The notes under the pieces: model-generated
What the model was told of the DNA's origin: nothing
The model's database searches: none
What the model saw: the letters and a program-made list of their open reading frames with translations, nothing else
Shown here: positions 13,125 to 24,380 of the stretch, one piece after another
How the letters are laid out: each line of letters starts with the position of its first letter
How positions within the stretch are numbered: position 1 is the first letter of the stretch
Made by a program: the position numbers and the translations under genes
Source of the DNA: Chromobotia macracanthus
Lineage: Eukaryota > Chordata > Actinopteri > Cypriniformes > Botiidae
Direction: 5' to 3'
NCBI GenBank assembly: GCA_036877525.1
Contig: JAZGTH010000019.1
Coordinates: forward strand, 532,001 to 596,000
Length of the DNA: 64,000 bases

Positions 13125-13646
13125 TGTCATGAACAGTAGGGGAAAAACCCAGTCGCAGAGCAAAAAATATATTATATTTTTTGAACAAAAACTCCCACAA
13201 GGAAGCAAAACAAAAACCTAAACAAGACTAGATATACAAGATGTTGAGCTCAAGACACGATGCTAACTACTTTACACACCTGGTAACAAATATCAATACA
13301 CCAACACAAGATGGTGGACACACGTGCATTAAATAGGAGAGCAAACAAGGCAGGTGATGTTGGCAGGCAAGTGAGGGACATGAACTAATAATGGCATTAT
13401 TAATGAGGAAACAAGAGGGAAGGATCAAGAATCAGGACCAGAGAGCACTGGCACAAAGTAAACAAACAATTGCCATGTGCTTTCACAGATCACAAAAGAC
13501 ACAGACCATGAGTCTAGATCCTGATTCTAAGATATAAGAACCAAGACTAGTCAGGACCCAAACATCATGCTCTGACACAAAACCAAGGGCTGTCAGGATC
13601 CTGGCATGAGAATTTAGAAAAAAACCCAAGACCCTGAAACAAACAG
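13125..13646 (-). repeat. Solo LTR, same family as 20924-21496, reverse orientation
   Basis: Its reverse complement parallels the + strand LTR at 20924: both read a TTTCAGGG or GTCAGGG start, then GCCAGGATCCT, TTTTGTGTCAG, CAGGATCTAGACTCATG, AGCACATGGC and TTTCCTCATTAAT in the same order. The flanks carry a 5-bp direct repeat TATCA at 13120-13124 and 13647-13651, as expected of integrase-mediated insertion. The LTR's 5' tip (at 13646) has a few extra bases, so that boundary is slightly uncertain. No internal coding region is attached, indicating recombination to a solo LTR. Confidence 0.75.
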
Positions 13647-16365
13647 TATCATATATGCTAACAGACAAATTATTTTTGTCAATTATTATCTCAGCAGGAA
13701 ATTACACAGAGACTGTGTGTATTGTCGTACAGAATGAAAACATACTGAGATCTATTATGAGTATGATGATAGACTGTGATGACAGTCAATGGACTGAGGT
13801 TAATTTCCCACCTCTGATAGTGGTCATTTCATATAGCACCTGCACCTTGGAGTTGCCACACTGGCCATCATTAATCTATAGACATCATTCTGAATCAAAC
13901 CATGGAGAAAGTCTAAAACTTATTTGAATTTTGTGGTTCTGCAAGCTGACCTCGTAGAGCTAATCTAGAATGTTCCTCTCACATCATGTGCTCCCAAAAT
14001 TAGCGTTATTTACATTAGTTAATGACTGCTAAATGTATGTATTGAAGACAAAAGACAAAAGCATTGCAATCAGTTTGTAGCAGTTTTTTTAAGTATGTCC
14101 ACCATTTTCCTGCCACAATGTATAGTTTCTGTATATTTGTTTATAGAACAAATCAGTTGATTTTTTTTATGTGAAGTCTAGGTATACCAAGTAATTTGCA
14201 AGTCACAAAGTAAAAGAAGAAGGACACGAGGAAGAGTCAAAGAAATTAGTAAAAATTGTGAACTGCTTGGTGATTACCAGCTGTGGATTTAGCTAAAAGG
14301 TATTTTACTTCATGCTTCAGCTGCCAAAGATCTTAACAATCCTAAGGATGCAAAGCAATAGCTAGTTTTTAATGTAGTATGTGTACAGAAATATGTGTTT
14401 GCTAAAAAGTACATTAGAGATACAATGGATGCCTAATGGGAAATTTGGGTGCTTTTTGTTTTGATATATAACACTTACATTCTATAACAGACAAATACTG
14501 TCTAATGCATTCACACAGCATAATGTGACAATTTTTTCTATTCAGCCTGGAGATTACTATATACTTTGATCCTTTATTTTGTTCTTCTCCTCCCTAGAGG
14601 TTTATCTGTTTGCTTTATATGGTTGCTTACATTATAAAGCTGTGTCCATTCTGTTACAGAGCGGCACAAAAGGTATATAAAGGATTACATGACTGTGTAA
14701 CAAGAATTACTGGGGTTTGGTTTTGATTGCTTGGGTCTTTTTTTAATTTATTGTTCACACAATGAGTTATACAAACTACAATCAGTGAGACATGATTTTG
14801 TATGTTAAACGTGGTATCTAAGGATTACTTACTGCAATACGAATGTGTATTGATTAAGCCTGAACAATTCTGTGACAGAAGGTTGAAATTTCTGTCTACT
14901 GAAATCATTCCTTGCCTCCTGAATTTCGAACAACTGCCCACAGTTGCCAGCTAAAACTATTGTTGAACGCACATGCACCTTTGTGTGATGGACTATATAA
15001 ATGCAAGACATGTGCGTGCATTATCAGAAAAAAGCATTTGTCTAGTAATTAAATGAATATGTTCCTAATGCTAACCCTAATCTTCTTAATGATTACATGT
15101 AAATGTTACCTGCCCATAACGCTTCTAAACCAAAAGCATTCTTTTTAGACTGTCAGTGTAAATTTTCAATACCCTTGTCAATGTATATTATTTACTTTTT
15201 CACCAATAAAAAGACAAGTGACTTGACTTGACACCAAGGTGGATGTATTTTCAAAATAATACCCTGTTAAAATGATTATTGATTCAGCTTTAAAGGTGGT
15301 GATGTAGGCTAGTAAACACTTGGTGGCACTTCAGGACATTTACAACCAACAATGTCTATGTTGATGATTATGTTGCATGATTAGAGCTCATACCTGACGT
15401 AATTGTTGTATATTATACATTTAAATATGTTCCTCTGTTCAGACAACAAATACATTAATCATTTGATCCAATGATCCAATACACAGCAAGACCAGTGATA
15501 TCAACTATAAATTCAAGGATCACTCACTCTCAGCTGTTATTGTCCTCTTTATTTCTCTCTTTCTCTGAATCTTAATAATTGACTCTTACATATATGAGAA
15601 CTATTCAGATAACAGGCAGTTTTTTCAGTCAAACCTGTCATTTGTCTGTAGTTTTCGACATTAGTGCTTTTTGAAAGTCTGAAGTCAAGAATAGAAGGGC
15701 TTTAAAAAAATGCAGTTTGTTGAAGGTCTATGAGTATGCTTTATAAGCCACTAAAACACCCCTAATGCTACAGTATTTTTTTTATTATTTATTTTTACAA
15801 CAAGCATTACGCTTACATCCTAAAACGACCTCCTTACCCATATTTTATTCACTTTTTAAACCTTGTCAAGTCACATGTTCTGTCATCTTTTCAGGTTTTC
15901 TGTTTACTTCATTGCTTTAAGAAATAATAAATGTCAATCCTCTTCAGGGTTGGTTGACAGTGTGTAATTGTGCCACACACACCATGGTGTCGAGATCAGC
16001 ACAAGCCCTTTTCTTCTAAACATCCTGCTGAGGTGTGTTAGAGATACGTTTTTGGAAGTGATTTAATGACATGAGCTGACTGTGATACTGGCTAGATGGT
16101 TTTTGTCACTGTTCCTCAGCCTTCTGATGTCTCCATAGTTTTTGGAATAAGTTGCTGAATTGGTGACCTACATTTCTGCGTGCAGCTCTTGTTGGCTCTG
16201 CCATTTAATACAGCAAAGGATTAGTGTGGGACTTACTTTGAGAAACATACCAGGAACTACATTAGTCCTTGTTGAATTTTCCAGAGTGTCTATCCTAATA
16301 ATACAAAACAATTCGGAACATGTGGCTAAGTATTAATGTAATACTTCACTCATGCATACAATTTT

Positions 16366-16386
16366 ATGACAGACACTTTTATCCAT
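16366..16386 (-). repeat. Fragment of teleost SINE tail motif
   Basis: GACAGACACTTTTATCCA is the reverse complement of the TGGATAAAAG(T)GTCTG motif found in a widespread teleost SINE. Other copies lie at about 37165 (+) and 44272 (-). Confidence 0.45.
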
Positions 16387-16639
16387 CAAATCAAGAAGCC
16401 ATCAAATCAAAGCCAGCAAGACTTCATGTGGCAAAATGTAAATTATTATTATTTTTAATTTATTTGAGGCAACAACATTATTTAAGGTGTACTGACACTA
16501 GGCATGGTTGCACATGAAGCTTGACCATGGTTTAGAGTGCCTAGTGGAATTCATCAATAAAAGTAATTTTTAGTTCAAATACATAGATCCTTAATTTGGT
16601 CATTATTTATTATTATACATATATTTATTATTATACATT

Positions 16640-16672
16640 CATGTTGTTCCAAACCCATATACTTACTTGAAG
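16640..16672. repeat. Fragment of short cyprinid-type interspersed repeat
   Basis: CATGTTGTTCCAAACCCATA corresponds to the left-half landmark of the repeat also seen at 53908. The copy is very short. Confidence 0.4.
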
Positions 16673-17106
16673 AATGTAAAGCCGGAGACACACTTAACTA
16701 GCTGAAACACTTTAAGACTACACTCAACACATTTAGAAACTGCTTCTATTGACATTCTGCCAAATCGATATATGTACTGATATAGATGAGCTAGCTCATT
16801 ATAAATTATTTTGTACGTAATTGTATTTTGTACACTTTTATAAGTACATAAAATATAACACTATTATAACATTATTATGTTATAATATACACATTTATTA
16901 TAATATAACACTATTAGGGAAGTTCACATATTCACATGTAGAAATGCTTGGAAAACACTGTTCATGTATTTGTTTTGTGCCTTGTTTTCATGTCTTTCAT
17001 GATTTTTTATAGTCCTTGTTGTTGGTTATTGTAGTTCTGTTCTTGTTACTCCGCCCTGATTGTGTCCAGATGTGCCTTTTATTCCGCTGATTAGTCTGTA
17101 TATATA

Positions 17107-18398
17107 CAGTGCATTCGGAAAGTATTCACAACGCTTCACCTTTTCCACATTTTGTTATGTTATAGCCTTATTCCAAAATGGATTCAATTCATTATTTTCC
17201 TCAAAATTGTACATACAATACCCCATAATGACAGTGTGAAGGAAGTTTGTTTGAAATCTTTGCAAATTTTTTAAAAGTAAAAAATGTGAATTTTTTGAAT
17301 GTGAAAAAAATGTGCGTAAGTATTCACAGCCTTTGTCATGACACTCAAAACTGAGTTCAGGTACATCCTGTTTCCACTGATCATCCTTGAGATGTTTATG
17401 CAACTTGATTGGAGTCCACCTGTGGTAAATTCAGTTGATTGGACATGACTGGGAAAGGCACACAACTGTGCCACAGTTAATAGGGCATGTCAGAGCACAA
17501 ACAAAGCCATGAAGTCCATGGAATTGTCTGTAGACCTCCGAGGCAGGATTGTATCAAGACACAGATCTTGGGAAGGGTACAGAAAAATTTCTGCAGCATT
17601 GAAGGTCTCAATGAGCACAATGGCCTCCATCATTCATAAATGAAATAAGTTTGGAACCAGCAGGACTTTTCCTAGAGCAGGCCTCCCAGCCAAACTGAGC
17701 CATTAGGGGAGAAGGGCCTTAGTCAGGGAAATGACCAAGAATCCGATAATTTCTGCAGCACTTGGAGTGCATTGCCTGGAGTTTGACAAAAGGCACCTGA
17801 AGGACTCATGAGAAACCAAATCCTCTGGTCTGATGAAACAAAGATCGAACTCTTTGGCCTGAATAGCAAACGTCATGTCTGGAGGAAACCAGGCACCACT
17901 CATCACCTGACCAAAAGCATCTATACAGTGAAGCATGGTGGTGGCAGCATCACAGCGCTCTGGACCTCAGACTGGGCTGAAGGTTAATCTTCCAACAGGA
18001 CAACGATCCTAAGCACACAGCAAGGGTAACAAAGGAGTGGCTATGGGACATTCAACTCTGTGAATGTCCTTGAGTGGCCCAGCCAAAGCCCAGCCTTAAA
18101 CATCCGATTAAACATCCGATAAAACTTTCCCTGGAGAGATCTGAAAATGGCTGTGCACCGACACTCCCTATCCAACCTGATGGAGCTTGAGAGGTCCGGC
18201 ATAGAAGAATGGGAGAAACCAAGCTTGTAGCATCATACTCAAAAAGACTTTGCTGCCAAAGGATTAAGCAAAGGCTGTGAATACTTATGTACATGTGATG
18301 TATGTGTTTATTATTTTTAATAAACTTGGAAAGATTTCAAACAAACTTCTTTCATGTTGTCATTATGGGCTATTGTTTCATACTTTCCAGATGCACTG
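17107..18398 (+). mobile_element. Tc1-like DNA transposon, decayed
   Basis: The left end CAGTGCATTCGGAAAGTATT and the right end, which reads CAGTGCATCTGGAAAGTATG on the other strand, form inverted termini flanked by TA (17105-17106 and 18399-18400), the Tc1/mariner target. Internal left-arm sequence CCCATAATGACA...GAAGTTTGTTTGAAATCTTT is mirrored near 18330-18370. In the right arm the outer part of the long terminal repeat is missing, so the two arms differ in length. The total of about 1.29 kb is shorter than an intact Tc1-like element (about 1.6 kb). Confidence 0.9.
17511..18290 (+). pseudogene. Tc1-like transposase pseudogene
   Basis: The + strand retains pieces in several frames. The N-terminal DNA-binding part reads SVDLRGRIVSRHRSWEGYRK and ISAALKVSMSTMASIIHK, then TSRTFPRAGLPAKLS and GRRALVREMTKNP. 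The catalytic part reads NQILWSDETKIELFGLNSKR (first Asp), VKHGGGS, then FQQDNDPKHTARVTKEWL (second Asp). The third region, normally WPSQSPDLNPIE, is shifted out of frame and damaged near 18075-18110. Stops and deletions throughout make it non-functional. Confidence 0.85.
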
Positions 18399-20923
18399 TA
18401 GGTTACCATACTTAACAAATGTCACTTTTATGTGATTGATTGCAGGTGCCAGTTGCAAATATTAAACTTGAGAGAGTGATTGGCAAAAACTGGCTCTTAA
18501 ATTCTAAGACTAGAGCGTTTAGACAACACACATTACACAATTTTACTTGCCACTGTAAACAATGACAGATATGAACTAGATCTGACTTGGCACGATGATC
18601 ACAACCAAATTACATTTGCAATCGGCAAGAAAATCGTGTGCCTCTGGTTTAAGGGATTCTGCTAAAATCTTGTTGTGTGTAATGTGTAAAATGAAACTGT
18701 CCCTTTAAGGTATCTATTGCACATTATCACCTTTCACAGTGTATGGCTGAAGATAATGAAAAATAAGACCTACTTCCAAGCTCAATGAATACATTACAGG
18801 GAGCAGAGGCTCAATGAAAACACAAAGACAATATAATTTATGTACCTGTTGACTGTCCCTGTGTAATTGCCTGCAGTTTTTTTGTGATTTTCACATAGAT
18901 TAACTAGGATCTAGACTACTTATTATATTGTATCATGCTGTGAAATCCAATGATTTTTCAGTTTACCGCAATTGGCATTAGCAAATGTTTTTCTCCAAAT
19001 CAACTGCTGACTTTTACAAACCTCTTTTTAAAATCAGTAAGTGTCCTCTCTACATGCCCCCTTCTTTTTGTCACATAAATCAATAAAGTGACATTCTGTT
19101 CCATTTTCTAAAAAAAACTGCATGAGCAAACAAATCAAAGTTGTGTCCTGACAAATATATGTATAAAACAATATGTAAACAATATACATTTTGCCAGTAT
19201 GATGGTGAAACTATCAAATTAAATCTGGAAGATTACTCATTTGCACTCTTTGGGTGGATAAACTATTATCATTGAATTACTGAATAAGAATTAACTAATA
19301 ATATTGAATAAAGATTAACTACAGAAAAGATGGTAATTATTTTAATATGTTGACAGCCTCAGTATTCTTACTTAAATGAAAAATGTGGTCTCTAATTTTT
19401 ACCTTTATGTTTTTCATCACATGAATTTCTGTTTCTTTTTTTAAAAAAGGCTGTAACAAGTGGATCTGTGTACAAACCATTATTTCACATTCATTTCACC
19501 TCAAACAATTTTAACGCAATCAGCCTTTTATGTAGATACAGTTAATAGTAAGGAATCGTCCACCTGTATAGTTTTGTCAAGAAATCGTAGATGAGCAGAA
19601 AAATAATTTGAATATTGCTTTTATTTTAATTTTGTAATTTTAACATGACATTTGACCACTGTCTCTTGCCTATAGGATTAAACAGGCCATATTTTGGTAA
19701 TGTGCCTATAAAACCACTATTTAACCCTCTAAGAATGTAAAATAAAAAACAATGCTCACTCACAGGTCGTGGGTTTGATGTTGAATCCAGTATAGCTTCT
19801 GCCGCCCCAGCTTTTAATACCATAATCTCTGTAAAAGCTCCTTTACATTGTGACAGGATTTATCACACAATGTTTAAACAATAGAAAACACTCTTCTGGT
19901 GTCAAAATAATTGAATATATCATACTTCCTACTTGTTACTTACCTGTGACTGTAAGGGCCAAGTCACTGAACAATGAGTATGCATTGTAGTAGGCATTGC
20001 AGATGAGGATACAGGAGTCATGTGTTTATGTATTATTTACTGACCTTGTAACAAGATGTCTCAACAAATGTTTTTTTTTAGAATAGTTATGAGTTCTGGA
20101 AGTATGTTTTCAGTATTTTTTCTACAGTATGTTTTTATCAAACTTTTATTTCCAGGTGGAATGCTTCAGGCTGTCCTTAGAGATGGCCTTGAAGCACATT
20201 CTGTGAATGGATTATTGCAAGAACGCTCACAAAAAATAAAGATACAATAGTGGACCAGATTCTATATGCACCAGATGTGCGTAATCACACATAGCCAGCA
20301 ATTTTCATTGGCAATCATGGGTCTGCTGATTGATGATTGGAATGTAAGGTTTCTGTATTATAGTCTGTATTTTGACATTTCTTGTTAATGCTGTCAATCT
20401 TGCAAAAGCATTTTTAATAAAAGTTTAGGATCAGATGCACAAGTAATCCAAAAGAGTTCCAGTGATTTGTTAATTTTTTTATCAATGTTTCAAGATTTTC
20501 CTAATTTGGCAAGATGATGCTCTGAACATGACCAAAGCCTTTCGTTATCCAGTTTAGCTACTGATGTTCTCTGGGTTCTTGTAATCCCTTACCCAAAGCA
20601 AACCCATACATTGTAGGCATGACCAACTGGATCTGTCCTTCTGTCAAAAAGCCACAGTAGCTCCTTCCACTGCTTCTTATGCTATTTGTCCAGAGCTATT
20701 TGGAAAGTGTTTTTACCAGCGGTGAGAATCGGAGCTCTAAGCTTGGGTAGGGGAACAGAAAAGACACCCTGAGGCTTAGTAATGGGTTTAAGTCTGCTAA
20801 TATGTCAACTAGTTTGTGATTTTGTGCACATTGTCAAACCTGTTAAATGATGTTGGCACACATACCAACAGCTGATCAGAGAAAAGGGATTTCATTCTAA
20901 GGTTTTTGAGGCAATATCTGTTG
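18399..20923. other. Unassigned AT-rich DNA
   Basis: No gene or clear repeat. Near 19760 the motif GGTCGTGGGTTTGATGTTGA resembles a pol III box B but has no convincing partner. Confidence 0.5.
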
Positions 20924-21496
20924 TGTCAGGGTTCTGGCTTCTTGTCTTGACTTTTTGCTAGTTCTCTTGCCAGGATCCTAACATCCCCTGTGTTTTGTGT
21001 CAGCATGTTTGGATCCTGACTCAAACCTAATCTTGTTTCTTGGAGTCAGGATCTAGACTCATGCTCTGTGTCTTTGTGACCTGTGGAAGCACATGGCGAT
21101 TGTTTGATTATTTTATGCCATGTGCTCCCCTGTCTCATGTCTTGACCCAACCCTCTTGTTTCCTCATTAATCCTCCCATTATTGGTTCATTCCTCACACC
21201 TGTCTGCCCTTGTTACCTGCCTAGTTTTTTTGTCTTATTTAATGCCCTTGTGTTTGCTGTCTTGTGCTGGTGTATTGTATCTTGTGTCCTGTTTCTTGTT
21301 GTTGATGTTCTTGGAAAATTTTGAAATCTTCCTTGTCAAGTTTGAGTTTAACTTTTTATTGGTCTAGTCTTGTCTTTGTTTGCCTGTTTAAGAATTTAAG
21401 TCTTGTTTTGGTTCTTGTTTCCCCCCTTGTAGAAGTTGTGTTTCAATTGTTTAAAGCTGTCCTGCAATTGGGTTCTCCCTCATCGTGTCCCTGACA
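20924..21496 (+). repeat. Solo LTR with perfect 5-bp target-site duplication
   Basis: The 573-bp stretch starts TGTCAGGGTTCTGG and ends GTGTCCCTGACA, giving TG...CA ends with an 8-bp inverted tip (TGTCAGGG/CCCTGACA). It is flanked by TGTTG at 20919-20923 and again at 21497-21501. No retroelement coding region adjoins it. A divergent copy of the same family lies in reverse orientation at 13125-13646. Confidence 0.85.
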
Positions 21497-21501
21497 TGTT
21501 G

Positions 21502-21966
21502 CTGTATGTTGTCACTTTGATATAGTGTCACTCCAAATAAGAAGTGATTTTGTCAAAGTCCACAGACAAATCACCATTTAATGGGCAGGGACTGTCCTCC
21601 AGCAATTAAAATATTAACTTTGATTAGAATCTAGCATTTTTAATCCACATCAAGATCCCCACACAAGGTGCCATTAATATATAATTTTCATGTCATTTGA
21701 GTGAATTACCCTTAAAACAATTGAAATATGGGCACCTTTATGTTCTAGTTTGAATAAGTGGCTAAACTGCATCAATTAACATTGAAGTAACCTCAGAATT
21801 CTCCCCAGAAAGACTGAATAACCCTGTTAAAGTATAGAATGCAACCCTGAGCTATCGATTATGCTTGATTTAGGGGGTCTCTTGCAGCTGAAATGGAGCA
21901 TTTTTGATTTTTTCTTCACAATGAAACTTTACAATTTGTTTTTTTTTATATTTGTTGTGTCACTAG
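21502..21966. other. Neuroligin intron end upstream of first visible exon
   Basis: AT-rich DNA ending in a T-rich tract before the acceptor. No other feature was seen. Confidence 0.6.
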
Positions 21967-22152
21967 GGTTCCTGAGCACAGGTGACCAGGCAGCCAAAGG
22001 GAATTATGGGCTGTTGGACCAGATCCAAGCACTCCGGTGGATCAAAGAGAACATCCAGGCTTTCAAAGGCGACCCGAAGAGGGTGACTATATTTGGGTCA
22101 GGAGCTGGGGCATCCTGTGTAAGCTTGCTGACTCTATCACACTATTCAGAAG
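21967..22152 (+). CDS. nlgn4x: Neuroligin-4-type internal coding exon (nucleophile-elbow region)
   Basis: This exon encodes about 62 residues of a neuroligin, a postsynaptic adhesion protein that binds presynaptic neurexins. The reading GFLSTGDQAAKGNYG, then DQIQALRWIKENIQAF and VTIFGSGAGASCV, is the alpha/beta-hydrolase core of the family. In active cholinesterases the elbow is GESAG with a catalytic serine. Here it is GSGAG, so the serine is missing, as is usual for neuroligins, and no esterase activity is expected. The acceptor AG is at 21965-21966, after a T-rich tract, and the donor is AAG|GTGAGA at 22152/22153. The exon is 186 bp, enters after one base of a Gly codon and leaves after one base, so it can splice in phase to the exon at 23495. 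The open frame runs upstream into the intron, but nothing there resembles neuroligin. Upstream coding exons were not seen in the window. Confidence 0.95.
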
Positions 22153-23494
22153 GTGAGAAAATTCAATAGCGAACTGACAGCTGTCAAACTATTTTACAAT
22201 ATTAACTATACACACTTATTTTAATAGCATAGGCTCATTGCCTAAGAATCATTGTACTCAATCATGAATACATGTACAGTGCAAATATTTGCAACTGCAT
22301 TTATCATATGTTTATGCAAATGTAGAACCGATATACTGTACTGCACTGATATATTTCAGTTGTTCTGAAAACCAAAAGTCTTTGGCCTGTGTGACAGGTT
22401 GCATCTAATTTTCATTTGTAACAGCAAACCCTAGAAGGCATTCATTTGGAACTCAATTGTTCCACCATAAAAATAGTTTTTACATTCACTGTCCAGCCTG
22501 GCTAGATAGCAGACGAAATCTAGTAATGGATCAAATGACCTCTGGCTACTGTTAGTCCAACACTAACATATCCCCAAATAAGGAAATGCCATATTTGATC
22601 AAAATAACATGGACAAGATGTACCGTTCCCTTCTGGTGTTCCTGTTTGAAAGGTCGACCATAATTTATGAATGAATTACATAATGTAAATTGAAAAGTAC
22701 AGAGAGAGACATAATTTTACTTTTTGTAAATGTGTTGTATTATTACACTGTAACAAAGTCATCTTAAAATACAGTGTAACCAAAAGGTTTATTTCCTATG
22801 TCATTCATTTCTGTCACATTATTCAGATCCCACATGCACAGCTTAATATGTCTGGCAAACCCATCATGCATTTGGTTTTGATCTGACCCTCTTACCTTCA
22901 GTCAATTATTTTTTGTCTGTGTTTTTCCACATTTTTGAGACTCTAGACATGAGTGAAGGCTATTTTTCATTCCATGTCAGCGTGTGAGAAGCCTCAGTTC
23001 AGTCTAGTGAGGTCCATGCCCCAAGGTATTTTCTAGGACACAATCTGTGTCAACATGTTATGCACAAGGCTGGCTGAGCTGACAAAGGTACAGCATTAAG
23101 GTATATGCATATTATTTGGCAACTATGTCAAGCACTTTGTGATATTAAAAATTCAAATAAGTGTATGGAAGAAAAATTAGCAACTCAACCAGAGAAAGAA
23201 AAGGTCTCTCCCCCAGAAAACCTTAATAAAATTATGCAGCAGGTATCATCACAAAGCATTCTTATACTACATGCTCCTTCATTGTTATACTGAGTGATTT
23301 GTGTGCTTTTCTGGCAAGGTATGGCAACTAAATGATGCACTGCAATCCTGCCATCATTAAGAAAATTATGTTTTTGTTTTCTTTGTTTTTTTGTTATTTC
23401 AATACCTCTGTTCTGTTCGTTGTTTTCCTGCAGTTCTCACACTGATCAGTGTTTAATTTTAATCACTGTTTCTTTCTATTATTTTTATTATCAG
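22153..23494 (+). other. Neuroligin intron (1.34 kb)
   Basis: Intron between the first two neuroligin exons, bounded by GTGAGA and TATCAG. The sequence is AT-rich. I see no coding potential and no clearly recognisable repeat. Confidence 0.85.
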
Positions 23495-24284
23495 ATTTGT
23501 TTCAGAAAGCCATCATCCAGAGTGGGACAGCTCTGTCAAGCTGGGCTGTCAACTACCAGCCAGCCAAATACACACGCATGCTAGCTGAGAAGGTGGGCTG
23601 CAATATGCTAGATACTGTAGATTTGGTGGAATGTCTACAGAACAAAAACTATAAGGAGTTGATTGAGCAGTACATCACACAGGCCAAGTACCACATTGCA
23701 TTTGGGCCAGTTATTGACGGTGATGTCATTCCTGATGACCCACAAATTCTGATGGAACAGGGAGAGTTCCTCAACTATGACATCATGTTGGGTGTCAACC
23801 AGGGTGAGGGGTTTAAATTTGTAGATGGCATCGTGGACAGTGAGGACGGTGTCTCTGCAAACGACTTTGACTTTGCTGTGTCTGATTTTGTGGACCACCT
23901 CTATGGCTATCCAGAGGGCAAAGACACACTTCGAGAGACTATCAAGTTCATGTATACTGATTGGGCTGACAAGGAGAACCCGGAGACCAGGCGAAAAACT
24001 TTAGTTGCACTCTTTACCGATCACCAGTGGGTGGCACCAGCGGTAGCTACAGCGGATCTGCATGCGCAGTATGGATCTCCAACATACTTCTACGCGTTCT
24101 ACCACCATTGCCAGAGTGAAATGAAACCTAGTTGGGCAGATTCGGCGCATGGAGACGAGGTGCCTTATGTGTTTGGAATTCCCATGATTGGTCCTACTGA
24201 TCTCTTTAACTGCAATTTCTCCAAGAATGATGTCATGCTGTCAGCAGTGGTAATGACCTACTGGACAAATTTCGCTAAAACAGG
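23495..24284 (+). CDS. nlgn4x: Neuroligin-4-type large internal coding exon (C-terminal half of esterase-like domain)
   Basis: This 790-bp exon encodes about 263 residues of the extracellular cholinesterase-like domain. Landmarks in order: FQKAIIQSGTALSSWAVNYQ, GCNMLDTVDLVECL, FGPVIDGDVIPDDPQILMEQ, DIMLGVNQGEG, YGYPEGKDTLRETIKFMYTD, ENPETRRKTLVALFTDHQW, SPTYFYAFYHHC and HGDEVPYVFGIPMIGPT, ending in YWTNFAKTG. NFS near the end is a potential N-glycosylation site. The wording is closer to vertebrate NLGN4 than to NLGN1, 2 or 3, and there is no splice-site-B insert as in NLGN1. The acceptor is TCAG at 23491-23494 and the donor is GG|GTAGGT at 24284/24285. Exon phases match both neighbours. The first codon, completed across the splice, reads Asp where mammalian neuroligins have Gly. 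No stop or frameshift is visible, so the gene looks functional. Confidence 0.97.
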
Positions 24285-24380
24285 GTAGGTTAAAAAGTAT
24301 TTATTATATTTCATATTAATTAAGCATAAACACTCCATGACTATATGAACTAAGGTTCCATTTCAAATGTGTCTGATGTA

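Larger units (their letters stand above)
13652..17106. other. Unassigned AT-rich DNA
   Basis: No gene is visible. Near 15190-15235 the motif CAATAAAAAGACAAGTGACT followed by TGACTTGACA resembles the tail of a decayed non-LTR retrotransposon. Short repeat pieces lie at 16366-16386 and 16640-16672. Confidence 0.45.

Noticed and set aside
1..21966. Upstream neuroligin exons (signal peptide exon and the exon before GFLSTGD)
   Set aside because: I looked for the expected N-terminal wording and found none by eye; they are probably outside the window.
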